A stretch of DNA of 64,000 bases from Aralia elata (GCA_034770075.1 JAVJAP010000035.1:1-64000); one strand, 5' to 3'; counted from the first letter of the stretch, positions 1 to 11,114 are shown. The notes: generated by a model from the sequence alone, not told the origin. Program-made: numbers and translations.

Positions 1-219
1 TAAAGCAAGGGGACAAGATCCGCTTTTTGGGGAATTAATTTCAACGAGCCTACTAAAGTTCTCGCCTCCTATATTCGGCCTATAGTTGGCTCCTACATCA
101 CTTGTGCCCTCTATTGGCCCACTTAGCCTCTAGGATTTTTAAATACGGCTTAATCTTTTTAGGTTATATCCTAAGATACTTTTACCTTAGAACTATAACC
201 TACAGCTCTGATACCAACC
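1..219 (-). mobile_element. Element A: 5' leader and primer binding site of a minus-strand Ty3/gypsy retrotransposon
   Basis: Read on the minus strand, the LTR is followed by GG and then the initiator-methionine tRNA primer site TGGTATCAGAGC (complement at 205-216). The leader beyond it aligns by eye with the leader of element K at 37397-37470; both share GCTGTAGGTTATAG and TCTTAGGATATAACCT. The element runs off the left edge, so gag-pol is not visible. Confidence 0.85.
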
Positions 220-1143
220 TATCACGCCCCCAAATCCGTGTCCCTTAAACCTCGAACTTGGTGCGTCACGATGCATCATCTTCATACCTGTTCTATAACT
301 AATGCGGAAAATATAAACATACATTGTTTATTTCAGAGTATTCTACAACATTTCCCAAGGTCTATAACCTTAACTCAATATTTACCTTAATAATTCAAAA
401 GGTTTACATGATCATTTTCATATGATATCATAATAGTTAACGCATAATAAGTTACTCTTGAACTTTTCCTCTTGTCTTTGTCCTTCCTGAAGCACTTGAG
501 CTTAACTGAAATATTATCATGATATAGCAAGAGTGAGCAACTACTTTGCTTAGAAAGTTTAAATACAAGAAAGATATATCATGATTGAAAAAGAATAGGC
601 TTTCGAATTTTCAACAATATATAATAATTGTGAAAGAACGATAATCAAATTTCAATAAATGAATAACTGAATCAATAACGCTGAGTGGCCAACAATGACC
701 ATGAACAAATTTGGTAATCAAGGTGATCAGTCTTTCATACCAGGTAAACATATGCAACTTGCACTAAGTGCGATTAAACAATAACTTTCATTGATGTGGA
801 ATAATTGCCAATAATTAAACCACTAGCATGCTTGAAAATATTAACTCAAGTTTGAGTTAGGAAACTTGCAATAACGTAAGAAGTTTAAGGTTAGGAACTT
901 GCCTTGTCCATCAATTACTGCTACGCAATCTAATTTAATCTCTTATGAAAGACCTATCATTTATAAGATTGATCTTTCAATCAACATATCATATCATACC
1001 ACATAATACTGCTACTTCTATAAATAAATCACCTAACATTTAGCCACATAATCAAATGTTAGATAACACCTTAAACCATCAATATTATTATCGTCATTTG
1101 ATAATATTTCAATCACTTAATCAACATCTTAAAACTTTCGTCT

Positions 1144-1496
1144 AATATTATTAATCATTTAATAATATTTTAATAATATCTTAGGCACTTAGAACTATTA
1201 TTAATCATTTAATAATATTCTGATCACACTTTAATATTATTAATCATTTAATAATATTCAAAATTACTTCTTAATATTATTAATCATTTAATAATATTTT
1301 ATTCACTTTCTAGTATTATTAATCATTTAATAATATTTTAATTCACTTTCAAATATTATTAACCCTTTAATAATATTTTGATCACTTAATATCATCTATT
1401 AATGTCTTAATCATTACAAATATTATTAATCATTTAATAATATTTTAATCATCTAATAATAATTTAATCTAATATTATTAATTATTTAATAATATT
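1144..1496. repeat. Array of eight AT hairpins in LTR A
   Basis: Eight units, spaced mostly 40 bp, each consist of the arm AATATTATTAA, a 4-nt spacer (usually TCAT) and the complementary arm TTAATAATATT. Most are perfect 11-bp inverted repeats. Units start near 1144, 1193, 1233, 1273, 1312, 1352, 1418 and 1471; a weaker copy lies near 1081. Confidence 0.9.
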
Positions 1497-3353
1497 TTAA
1501 TCATTTATTAGGCTCATGAACAATTTAATTTAATTGTTTATCCTTACTATTTAATTCAGTTAACATACATACTTGGTCATACACATAATATTTAAGTAAA
1601 AATGACCAAATTACTCATATAAAATCTTAATATATCATATTAAAGGTCATTAAGCAATAAAATCACATTAACACATTTTTTAACTTAACATAACTTAATT
1701 TACTCATTTATTCTTAACTTGATTAAAGATATGAAAAATATCAAAACAACTTATTATTTTTATATCTTCTAAGAAATATCAGTATATGGTATTTTAGTTA
1801 CAAAATAATTTTCCTACAATTTTTCAATTTCGTTTCCTATTTTTAAATAGGCTAAAACAGTCCAAAATGGCTACATTTATCATAAATTGTCCGTTTGTTC
1901 AAACATTATAAAATTTATATGGTAGACTCATGCTACCACATACTAATCCCAGTTAAATGTTCACAATTTTCTGGGTTGTATTCGCTGCGTTATAGCAGTT
2001 TACTTTTACAATTGTATTTTCTTATAAAAGCCATAACTCCCTCTCAGGACATCAAAATATTCTCATCTTTGGACAACATCTAGTTAACTTGATATACTAA
2101 TATACTACAAAAGACCAGAAGTTTTAGAGTAACAAAAGTGACCGAAACAGTCCACGAAATAAACTGGCCAGGAAACTTTTAAGGGTTTTCCAGATTTTTG
2201 CAGCAGGAACTGTTTTACTAAAAATTACACCACGGTTGATCCGTTTAATCTTTTTAAATGATTCCACTTGGGTTCATCAGATAACTCATAGATCTAACAC
2301 CACTCTTTGACGGATCACAAAAAGAAATTATAGATTTCAAATGGTAAAAGTCCAAAGTGGACTAAAATTTAAGACTTTTAGGCTTAAAAAACTGTTTTTG
2401 TTCTTCTTTCATTTCATTTCTTTTCTTGAATTCTTTTCTTGGATTCTTGCTAATCCATGGCTAAACCATCATATATCAACTTAAACATATTCTCCTTACA
2501 TAAATTCTATATAAAAATTAACATCTAAATCAAAAACTTAATTAAGATTTAGGAATTATCTTTTTGATTTTCTTCCTTTCTTCCCCGTTCTTCTTCTTCC
2601 TCTCTTATCTCTTTCTCTTTTTCTGAATATTAGGGGAGGTGCGGGAGTGATTGAGGGAGGGAGAGAAATCTGATCGTTTTCTTCATCTCTTAGTTACTTG
2701 GTCAAACAACCCATGCCCCATCTCATTTTAGTTGGCCAATAACAAGCTTGGTAGGTGAGGAAAATAATGAAAGCTTGGAAGTATAAGAAAAATAATTTCA
2801 ACACATTCCTCTTTTTTTTTTTTTAGTATATTAGTCCCCCACTTCTTCTATATCACTTCATTGTTTATCAAAACAATTCTCACTCATTTTATGCTTTATT
2901 AGTTTACTAAAGCACTAACTTCCCACTTATTTGCCTCACCCGTAGCCCTCCATTTCTTTCCAAAATGCTGAATTTCTTACTTCATTTCTCCACCCACCCA
3001 ATTGATCAATGTTGACTTCTCCAATTGGATTAAAAATTGGGTTTCTCTTTTGGGCTACACATTATAATTAGCTTGGGCATTAGTTAACACATATTTGGGT
3101 TACTCATTTCCTACACTTGGACCTCATCAATTAAACTTGAAATTCATCTAGACATTTATTAGTCTACTAAATTAATCCATTAATGGAGTCACTTAATATA
3201 AGTTAGCTATTTACTAACCAATTAACTTACCATAATCATGCACTTAAATGTACATGTAACCCACATTTATTTGGTTAAATATTTACACCAAATAAATTAT
3301 TCAAATAATAATCTTCATCAAACTATTTATTTTATTCAATAATAGCATTCTTG

Positions 3354-3526
3354 GCGTGAATAGTGCCCACGTGAATAGTACCACACGAATAGTACTTACG
3401 TGAATAGTGATCACGTGAATAGTACCCACGTGAATAGTGATCCCATGAATAGTACTTACGTGAATAGTGATCACGTGAATAGTACCCACATGAATAGTAC
3501 CTACGTGAATAGTGATCACGTGAAAA
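3354..3526. repeat. 15-bp minisatellite rich in CACGTG in LTR A
   Basis: About twelve head-to-tail units of the form ACGTGAATAGT plus a variable ACC, GATC or ACTT linker. Five perfect CACGTG palindromes occur (3368, 3412, 3427, 3472, 3517), often joined to GATC. In the element's own direction the array lies about 400-560 bp after the LTR start, in U3. CACGTG is the plant G-box, so an enhancer role is possible but inferred. A minus-strand ORF here (3301-3552) only reflects the repeat. Confidence 0.9.
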
Positions 3527-3916
3527 TATAATTTCAGTTTAATCTCAATCAATTAATATTAATTAATTAATTAATTTTACCCAATATATGTATATATTTC
3601 ACATCTATATATACACATTTAATCTATTACACAAAATCACATACTTCACATTATATAAAACACATATATACATATATGTCCAAATCTACTTCATCCCTTA
3701 ATAAGAATTTTATTTATTAAATTCTTATTTTAAATTTTCGAAATATCTGGGATATTACATTCACCCCTTCTTCTAAGAATTTCGTCCTCGAAATTAAGGC
3801 ATAGTCATCTCTATGCATTCTACTTCTCTATTTTTAAATCTAGGTTATATTCTTTAACCTTTATTTAATTATTCGAGATCTTATTTATAAGTCTCATAAA
3901 TTTTTGGGTTATCACA

Positions 3917-3921
3917 GGTAG
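3917..3921. other. Right target-site position of element A (GGTAG)
   Basis: LTR A ends CA at 3916 and the Athila reading frame of element B resumes at the next base, so 3917-3921 should be the right copy of the 5-bp duplication. The left copy is outside the window, so it is not verified. Confidence 0.5.
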
Positions 3922-4562
3922 CCTTAACAAAGGAGTGAAGTGTAGTTATTCAGCAGAAGCTACCAACTAAAATGCAAGATCTAGGGAGTTTCACAGTTTC
4001 GTGCACTATTGGAAAGCAATTCGTGGGAAAAGCTCTATGTGATCTTGGCGCGAGCATTAATCTCATGCCTTTATCAATTTATGAGAGACTTGGTTTGAAA
4101 GGAATAAAATCGACAGACATGACTATACAACTAGAGGATAGATCAATCACACGTCCAAAAGGAGTTATCGAGGATGTGCTAGTGAAAGTTGATGCATTTG
4201 TTTTCCTAGTGGACTTTGTCATTCTTGATTATGATGAAGACGAGAAGATACCATTGATTTTGGGATGACCATTCCTAGCCACCAGACGCACTTTGATTGA
4301 TGTAAAGAACGGAGAACTCACGTTGAGGGTTAATGACCACGAAATCACAATCGGCGTGTTCGAATTAATAAAAATGCCAAACGATGTGGAAGAGTGTTAT
4401 GTCGCATAAGAGATTTTCGATAATGAGACATGGGAAGATGACCACGGTGAAGAAAGGAAAGAAAATGAAAAGCAAGGGAAGATAGAAGAAATTGGGCAAG
4501 TGAAGCATGATATGGGATGTGCAACCGAAGGCATTCTCGACCATGCCAACGAGCCCGAGTGA
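3918..4562 (+). pseudogene. Element B: end of Athila-like Gag and aspartic protease (3' part)
   Basis: The translation lines up with the Gag-protease of element I (63415-63930). It starts in the shared VALT segment at the point where element A interrupts it, passes CTIGKQFVGKALCDLGAS (protease site DLGAS), and continues through the RPxGVIEDVLVKVD and DYDEDEKIPLILG segments. The frame is intact apart from stops near 3936, 4266 and 4408. It ends at 4560-4562 in an acidic tail with no reverse transcriptase after it, so B looks pol-less. The 5' part lies beyond A, outside the window. Confidence 0.85.
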
Positions 4563-4574
4563 TTGAAAAAGAAG

Positions 4575-4605
4575 AAGTTAGGCTGATGACTTAAAAACAA
4601 GCGCT
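4575..4605 (+). other. Decayed copy of the Athila post-ORF motif
   Basis: TTAGGCTGATGACTTA followed by AACAAGCGCT matches the front half of the motif at 30476-30522 in E and 46478-46500 in F. The CTTGGG hairpin half is lost here. As in E, it lies a few bases after the stop codon of the Gag-protease ORF. Confidence 0.65.
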
Positions 4606-5547
4606 ACCGTGGTTAATTAAAAATTAGATTTGAATTCATTCAGTTTATTTGTTTTTGTTTAATTTCTATATAATTAATTGATTAAGTTGAGCTTTGTTGG
4701 CAAATTAATTTAGGGGATACAAGATGTTCATTAAAATCATGGAGATTAAAAATTAATTTATTGTGTGAGAAGCATGCATTGGAATGGCTTTGGAAAGGGG
4801 AAAATTTTGGTTTAGCAAGCTTTCAGCCACGCACTATCAGAGATCAAAGGCCACAACGCACAATATTAATAGTTGCGGCAAGCTTCAAGGGTCGCGACAC
4901 CCACTTTCAAAAGCTGCGGCGCTCAAACCTTCAACACAAAATAAAAAACTCAATCAGAGATTAGAGGCCGCGGTGCGCAAACTCATAGGCCGCAGCGCTC
5001 ATTCAGGAGTCACGACACACATATCAAGAGCCGTGACCGTCGTGCGTATATTAGCAGAAATCAGCGCGGCACCCGCGCGCCATTTCCCCCCACTCCCCCC
5101 CATCTCTCGGCACTCCATCTCCCATTCAAACACAACTTCCTCAAAAACAATCACTCACATTCCATATTTACCCAACCAAATCAATTCCTACCATAAATAG
5201 AGATTCAATTCCATAATAAGTTAACAATTTAACCCTAATTCTATCACTGCAAGGAGGGTTTAAGTATTTATAGTAGAAGAAGGAGTTGAAACCTCAAGTT
5301 CATAAGTTTTTCCTCTTCATCAAATATACAAGGTCTCAGGTACATGCAATCACTTCTCTCTATCCTTGTGATTGAATTACACTAGTTATGATTCTTTTGG
5401 TGTTTGAAACAACGATTTGAGGAGATTAAAGCAATTGAGAGGCTTTGATTGTGGGCTAGAATTTGGGCGCACACCAAGTGTTTGATATATTGCCCAAACC
5501 ACATCTTTCATCACTATTTTGGTTTTCAAGCATTGTCAAGCTTTCCA
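4606..5547 (+). repeat. Non-coding spacer of B with a GC-rich iterated segment (about 4853-5060)
   Basis: No convincing gene. In otherwise AT-rich DNA, 4853-5060 carries repeated short motifs such as GTTGCGGCAAGC, GTCGCGACACC, GCTGCGGCGCTC, GCCGCGGTGCGC and GTCACGACACAC, resembling the GAGCCGCGACGC series in B's own LTR. Small ORFs across it are by-products. The rest of the stretch looks like leader sequence for the following ORF. Confidence 0.55.
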
Positions 5548-6816
5548 ATGGCACCCAAACATCAACGTACATCTCAGGCTTTTCCTTCCACTTATGATCA
5601 TTCAAAATTTGTTAGTGAAGAAGCTTTAGAGCGATTTCATGCCTCATTGGAGCACAAAAATTTAATTCTAGAACATGGATTGGTGCCACAAGAGGCCAAT
5701 GGGCTTGAAATTCGGTGGATGATTCAGGAACGTGGCTGAGGGGAATTGACATCTCAACCCGAAGCCGCTGTAGTAGCAATTGTAATGGAATTCTATGCTT
5801 ATGTGGTTGAGGCGGTGAACAAGGTAGCCATGGTTTGAGGCAAGGCTGTACCTTTTGATAGCAAGGCGATCAATGAATACTATGGCCTACCAAACATTGA
5901 GGATGATGATTATATGAAGTTCGTTCAGAATGGACCAAACTAGGACGAGGTTATTTAAGGCTTATGCAAGCTTGGGATGCAATGGACAATTCGAGTAACT
6001 TCTGCAGTTTCTTTCCCTCGGAATAGACTGAGTAGATATGGTAAGGCTCAGTTTTATTTTATTAGTGCTAAATTAATGTCTTCCTCTCATGTTTCAGAAG
6101 TAACCAAGGCCAGGGCATCCCTCTTATATGTAATTATAACTGGAAAAAGTATTGATGTGGGCAAGGTGATCTATAGCTCCATCTGTCATGCATTATAAAG
6201 TGGTACATCTGGCGGATTTCCACACCCATCTCTCATATGTGGGTTGTGTAAAAATGCCAGAGTTGTTTGGCAGGTAGATGAAATATTTGAGCAACCAAAG
6301 TCAGTGTTAGATAACAACACCATCAACAAATTGAAGGAGCCCGTAGGCAGTTATCTAAATATTAGTGGAGCTGGATATAATGAACCTTTTGATGCTGCTG
6401 CCGCTGCTGGTCAGATAGAAGGGGCGGGTCTATCGCAAGAGGCGAGTGCATCTCATGGAGCTAGGTGAGCAGGACGTGGTGCTTCGTCTGATGCTACTTT
6501 GGACCTAATTCTCGCTGAGGTTCGGGCTATAAGGAGGACCTAAACGAGCTTGGAACGCGGCGAGGACAATTTGCTAAGTTTGAATCGTCAGCAAACATGC
6601 CGAGTGGATCTAATTGCAGACCGAGTTGATAACTATGTGAACTATAAGACCAACATCATAAATATGTTTGCAACTCGGTTCAATATTAACAATCTAGATC
6701 CCATTTGTTTCCCTCCATCCCCAGTGTTTCATGATACTGCTTTTGAGACGGAGGAGGAGTCCGATAGTCTTGCTGATGATGAGGATGATGCTGGTGATGC
6801 TGCTAGTGATGCTTGA
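5548..6816 (+). pseudogene. Element B: Athila third ORF, 'putative plant transposon protein' type
   Basis: A single 422-codon frame runs from the ATG at 5548 to TGA at 6814 with seven internal stops (5737, 5836, 5941, 5956, 6196, 6466, 6541) and no frameshift. The N-terminus MAPKHQRTSQ, the FVSEEALERF segment and KAVPFDSKAINEYYGLPN are typical of the protein encoded after pol in many Athila-like elements (family PF20167 as I recall it). The C-terminal end is strongly acidic (EEESDSLADDEDDAGD). Function is unknown; in Athila this position is often called env-like, but I see no signal peptide or clear membrane segment. All seven stops can be explained by C-to-T changes on one strand or the other. 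Confidence 0.8.
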
Positions 6817-6838
6817 TTTCCAGGAAAGTTTCTGGTAT

Positions 6839-6875
6839 TACATTGAGGGCAATGTAATATTCAAGTTTGGGGGAA
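6839..6875 (+). other. Hairpin plus internal polypurine-like tract 1 (element B)
   Basis: TACATTG-AGGG-CAATGTA is a perfect 7-bp stem with a 4-nt loop (6839-6856), followed after 6 nt by AAGTTTGGGGGAA. The same pairing occurs in F at 46226-46261 and again before the 3' LTR. A second purine tract, TTTAGTTTGGGGGAAAAG, lies near 7311-7328. Confidence 0.75.
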
Positions 6876-7397
6876 TGGTTTGATGATACTTTACGTTTTA
6901 ATTTACTGGATTTATTGGTTTAAGACTTATTTAATTATTTGCACGGTTAATTTTAGGATTTAATTATTGTAGTTTTTTTAGGATATTTAGAGTTGTTAAT
7001 TTTTGCATATTTATTTGCATTTTATTAAATAAATAAAAAAAATGGTAAATTAGTAGTGAATCTTTAGAATAGCCGATGATAAGAGATGATTAAATGTGTT
7101 AGCGAGATAGAAAAACTTTTAAATCTTGTGATAAACCTTTATATTATTTTAGAAGTCGATTTTGCATAGTTATGATCCCTATTTGAGCACTTAGATTCCA
7201 CTAAAATTGATCGAATCTGAATGAGACTATAGTTCAAAACCTTGGTAGGAGATATTGTCACAAGTTAGGATTATGTTACAGCTTTAATTGAAGTAGGGGT
7301 AGTGAATTGTTTTAGTTTGGGGGAAAAGTATGGTTCTAATAAAAAGAAAGAAAAAGATGCTATGCTCCCTAGAGTACGAATTGTGATGGAGTGAATT

Positions 7398-7491
7398 GAG
7401 CTTAAAAAGTGTACTCCTTGATAATAATTAAGACGAGATGGAGCGTAAAATGCACTCGTCACGCATGTGAGAAGGAGCGTAAAACGCACTT
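7398..7491 (+). repeat. Palindromic GGAGCGTAAAACGCACTC motif, three copies (B)
   Basis: Copies at 7440-7457 and 7474-7491 are nearly perfect; 7398-7416 is degraded. The core GCG-TAAAA-CGC is self-complementary. Element F carries four copies at the equivalent position and in the same orientation relative to the element. Confidence 0.85.
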
Positions 7492-7693
7492 ACCTTGAAA
7501 AAAAAGAAGAAGAAAGAATGACAATACTCTAGGAGGAATAGCAGAAAATTAGATTGAACTGAATTCTCTTGATTTGAACGATAACTATCCTGGCTGAGAT
7601 TACTATTGTGATATGTCCTGTCGGTCGATGACTTCTTTATACCATGTGTTCGTGATATAGTCCTTTTAAGGTCTGAGTGATTTAGTGGAGATT

Positions 7694-7715
7694 ACACACA
7701 CACACACACACACAC
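7694..7715. repeat. (AC)n microsatellite
   Basis: About eleven AC dinucleotides in the 3' untranslated part of B. Confidence 0.95.
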
Positions 7716-7883
7716 TATGGGATTGTAACTATTGTGAATTGGCGATTGAGTGGTTGATAAGTTTACACAGATTTAACTGTTGTAAGTTATTGTATGATCT
7801 TGGAGGCTATGAATAGATTCATGATTATCTGAAGAGTAGGATGCATGTTCTTAATTTTTAGGATTTATTTATTGTCTTGAGTT

Positions 7884-7922
7884 TTGCTTGAGGACAAGCA
7901 AATATTTAAGTTTGGAGGTATT
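7884..7922 (+). other. Hairpin and polypurine tract before the 3' LTR of B
   Basis: TTGCTTG-AGGA-CAAGCAA is a perfect 7-bp stem (7884-7901), followed by the tract AAGTTTGGAGGTATT that abuts the LTR start. The same layout exists in F (45181-45218, complement). Confidence 0.85.
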
Positions 7923-9421
7923 TGATGAGTAGATTTTATATCTATTAATTGGGTATATTTGACTTGAGTATTTTGTTTTTCTTAAGAGTTTTTAGTAGTA
8001 TTTTAGTGCATTTTTAATAGTTTTTGTGAATAATTGATTTCAGCCTGTGAATATGTAAATAACGGATATTATTGCAAGTTTAGCCTGGATTTGTTACTAC
8101 AGGTGATGATTATCGTTTGGAGAAAAGTTAAACAGGTGAATAAATTTTAGTAGCTGCAATTCATGAGGACGATTGACCAAAACAGATGAACAAAGGGAGA
8201 ATTAAAGAAGGCCAGGGTTCTGGAGCCGCGACGCCTAAGGATATAAGCCGAGGCGTGCAGATAATGTACAGGAGCTGCGACGCGCTAAACCAAGAGCCGC
8301 ATCGCATGAAATATAAAGGGTGGAGCCACGACACATGAATCTGAGAGCCGCGACGCTTACTATGTACCTGGCGTGCACGCGTGAAGCTACGCACCCGGTA
8401 GATTTGTTTCCTTTGGCTAAAGATTTGATTTTATTTGTACTTATAATGTACTAGTTGGAACTTATCAGTAGTTAGGGTTAGACTATTATTTAGAGGTAAA
8501 ATTTTATTCATTGAGATATTCATATTTTTCAGAATTACTAGTACGCAGAAAATAAGGGTTTCAGCAGAGCTTTATTCTAGAGGAGAACTAAGGCTTAGGA
8601 GGAAGAGCAAATTCGACAGAGTTTATTTCTTCTCTCTTATTTCTTTATTTGTAATCTAGAATGGGTTCTAATGAATCATTGATGTTTTTTACTTTCAACA
8701 TGAACTAATTCTTTTAGTTAAGGATTCAATGGAACCCGATGATGATTTTATTTAATATTTATTAGTTCTTTTATTGAAGTTGATATGAAAGAATTATTTA
8801 TTGTATCTTCTTTTATTTGCATAATTTATTGATCAACAATTATTAGATGGACCTAGATAGCATTTGACAATGGAATTTAGGTTAAGATCTGGATATAATA
8901 ACTTGTGATTAGTAATTCTTTTCAGTAATAATGATTGTTGTTGGAATACTAATTCTGTGGACGGGATATGAATATACCCGAATACCGCAAGCAACTGTTA
9001 GAAAATGAATCTTAATGGATTTATTATTATTATTTCTCATAGGAATATAGGGAAATTAATAATAATAGATATGGTTTATAATTATTCGAAAGGTGGTTAT
9101 AATAATTATTAGTGATTTTCTGTTGACAATTTTGATTAGTCAATTTAATAGAAGAGTGATAGTATTACTTAAATGATTCATCGGGGGAAATTACTTCCTT
9201 AACCTCTTTATTTATTGATTGAATATTTCAATAGTGATTATTCAATTAAGTTAGTTACTTGATATCATAATAATCTAGATTAAATTAATTGATGCAAAAT
9301 TAGTGTTTAGAATTATTCAATGTAATTCGCTCCTCGTGGGTTCGACACTCTACTTTCACTTTATTACTTGATTGACCGTGTATACTTATACGAAAATTGC
9401 TAGTATAGATTTAACCCATCA
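7923..9421 (+). mobile_element. Element B: 3' LTR (about 1.5 kb)
   Basis: Begins TGATGAG right after the polypurine tract and ends CCCATCA. The 3' part contains the GGGTTCGACACTCTACTTT and TTATTACTTG...GACCGTGTATACTT segments that also close LTRs E, F and I, so these belong to one Athila-like group. D's antisense gene starts immediately to the right; CAAGA (9422-9426) would be the right TSD but its partner is outside the window. Confidence 0.9.
8223..8356 (+). repeat. GC-rich iterated module in LTR B
   Basis: GAGCCGCGACGC at 8223 and 8345, with variants at 8272 (GAGCTGCGACGC), 8294 (GAGCCGCATCGC) and 8323 (GAGCCACGACAC), plus a looser copy near 8246. Spacing is 22-30 bp in an otherwise AT-rich LTR. 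Confidence 0.85.
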
Positions 9422-9954
9422 CAAGACCTTGCCAAAATACGAGAGTAATGGGGGGACCATCATCTCCCCCAGTGCCCTCAAATATAGGATTCGTGTCCTC
9501 CATGCCTACATCATCACCCTCATAGGGTTTATCAGAGTAGATTTTGCCTAATTGGTGCTAAACTCTTACATCCATATCATCTCCTTCATCGTCTTTTGCC
9601 ACGAGCTCGACATTCCATCCACCATTGATCTTTTCTTCTCCCTATTTTCTATGAGCCGATCCAGAGAATCGGGATTTCGGAAAATAAATAAACAACAAAA
9701 AAAGCAAATTGAGAAACGCCCACTGATGAAGACCCCTTCAAGCAACAAGGGATGACATTCATTGTGGTTCTTCATCCGAGGCCCTAGTACCTACGAAATT
9801 CTTGACTGGGCCGAAGCCTCTAGATCTAATGTAGCCATCGGAGAACTACCTTGAACCCGCCTTGAGGAGCTGGTGAAGATCATTGAAAAGTTGTCGATGA
9901 AAGAATGGGACCTAGAGCTCCTAAGCAACCAGACCTGGCTATACGACCATAAAT

Positions 9955-10028
9955 GTAAGTTCCGAACCTCCTTTTCTCCAATTATAATGTTGTATCCGTA
10001 TATTAACTCGAACCTCTATTTTTTACAG
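9955..10028 (+). other. Intron 1 of D's antisense gene (74 nt)
   Basis: GTAAGT donor and a T-rich TTTTTTACAG acceptor. Removing it joins the exon 1 frame (codon split after one base) to the 230-codon exon 2 frame. Confidence 0.75.
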
Positions 10029-10720
10029 TGTCTCTTATGAAACCAACACCGATTGCAAACATTAGCCATCCGTCACCCGACAACACACTAACCCCTATCG
10101 AAGAGATAACCCCCTAAACTAACCGACCAACCGGAGCCCCTATTTTGGTAAATCCCATCTCAACCGTCCCGATGGCATAATCTTCCTCTATCATCCCAAC
10201 ACCAACCTTCCGTGAAATAAGCCTATTAGACATGCCCCTTTCTGAAAGATCCACCCTCCTCCGAGTAAAAAGAAAACGTCTGATAAAGACTTCTGGCCGA
10301 AAATCTACACCCGAAACATTACAAAGTTCTCCTCTAAAACCATCCTCTTCTCAACCCAAAGACACACCTACTTCCTAAGCCCCCCAAATAATCACCGCTG
10401 ATCCGACTCCGTCAACCGAAACCCAACCTCAATCCCAAAAAAGGAAAGAGCTTGAAGACCCTTCGTCCGAACCTCCAGCCAAGAAACCACACACAGAAGC
10501 TTCACCCGAACACCAACCTCCTCCCGTTTCTTCTCCACAACTTGAAACTTCAACTAGCCAAATCCGAGAGGCTCGAGCCTCAATGACGCTATAGCCCAAA
10601 TATCCCAAAGACTTTCCCAATGAGCTCTTCGAGAATTTCATTCTTCCTGCAGACGAAGAAAGGTTCGAAGACGCAAGTATCAAAGAGCTCATCTATGCCA
10701 ACTTTATGCACCAAGGCCGG

Positions 10721-10795
10721 GTAAACATCTTTAATCCATTCTTCTTCTAAAAAACACATTAATTATATCATTCACTAATTCGCCTTTGTCTACAG
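10721..10795 (+). other. Intron 2 of D's antisense gene (75 nt)
   Basis: Starts GTAAAC directly after a complete codon and ends TTTGTCTACAG. Removing it keeps phase 0, joining HQGR to SAAVFARI. Confidence 0.7.
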
Positions 10796-11114
10796 TCAGC
10801 TGCAGTCTTCGCTCGAATCATTCGTCGATTCTCCCAAATCGACAAAAGAGAAAACGAGCTAAAGGCCGAAGTCACACATCTGGAATTCAGACTTTAGGCT
10901 GCAATGGCCGACCTTGAAAAGGAGAGGAGCCTATATGCTAATATTGTTTTTCATTGTCAAGAGCTACAAGCTGAACTGAATACGGTTAAACAAGAAGCCT
11001 CCGAAGGTGAAAGACGCCGAAGAATGCTTCTAGAAGACTGGGAGGAGATGAAAAAAGAGAATGAGCAACTGAAGAAGGGGAATTTAGCCATACATAGACA
11101 ACTCAAAGAAATGC

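Larger units (their letters stand above)
220..3916 (-). mobile_element. Element A: 5' LTR (about 3.7 kb), minus orientation
   Basis: On the minus strand the LTR starts TGTGATAACCC at 3916 and ends GGGGGCGTGATA at 220, next to the PBS. The terminal CA has decayed to TA. The same ends are seen in LTRs K and L, so all three belong to one gypsy group. Long LTRs and an initiator-Met PBS suggest a Tekay/Del-like chromovirus, but no diagnostic domain is in view, so that name is only a guess. The LTR contains no gene; it holds two tandem-repeat arrays annotated separately and is otherwise AT-rich. Confidence 0.85.
9422..11114 (+). pseudogene. Element D: antisense spliced gene, 5' exons ('putative gypsy type transposon' protein)
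   Basis: Runs opposite to D's gag-pol. Exon 1 (to 9954) encodes PSTIDLFFSLFSMSRSRESG, then INKQQKKQIEK and WFFIRGPSTYEILDWAEAS, recognisable as the protein found as an antisense ORF in Retand/Tat-type elements (family PF04195 as I recall). Exon 2 (10029-10720) is Pro/Ser/Thr-rich with KRKELEDPSSEPPAKK. Exon 3 (10796 on) starts SAAVFARIIRRFSQIDKREN and forms a coiled coil (LEKERSLYANIVFHCQEL). Two short introns restore one frame across all exons. Several point stops show it is dead. Element B removed the 5' end and element C interrupts exon 3 at 11114; it resumes at 18043. Confidence 0.75.

Noticed and set aside
205..216. Possible tRNA-related sequences at primer binding sites
   Set aside because: Only 12-18 bases complementary to tRNA 3' ends, directly next to LTRs; these are primer sites and not tRNA genes.
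1895..2083. 62-codon plus-strand ORF in LTR A
   Set aside because: No protein-like features, and it lies in a non-coding LTR on the strand opposite to the element.
3354..3526. Regular direct repeats resembling a CRISPR array
   Set aside because: Units abut with no unique spacers, and the context is a plant LTR.
3301..3552. Minus-strand 83-codon ORF with TIHV repeats
   Set aside because: It is only the 15-bp CACGTG minisatellite read in frame (15 is divisible by 3).
4784..5200. 138-codon ORF in the spacer of B
   Set aside because: Low-complexity, overlaps another ORF in a second frame, spans the GC-rich iterated segment and has no homology to the Athila ORFs.
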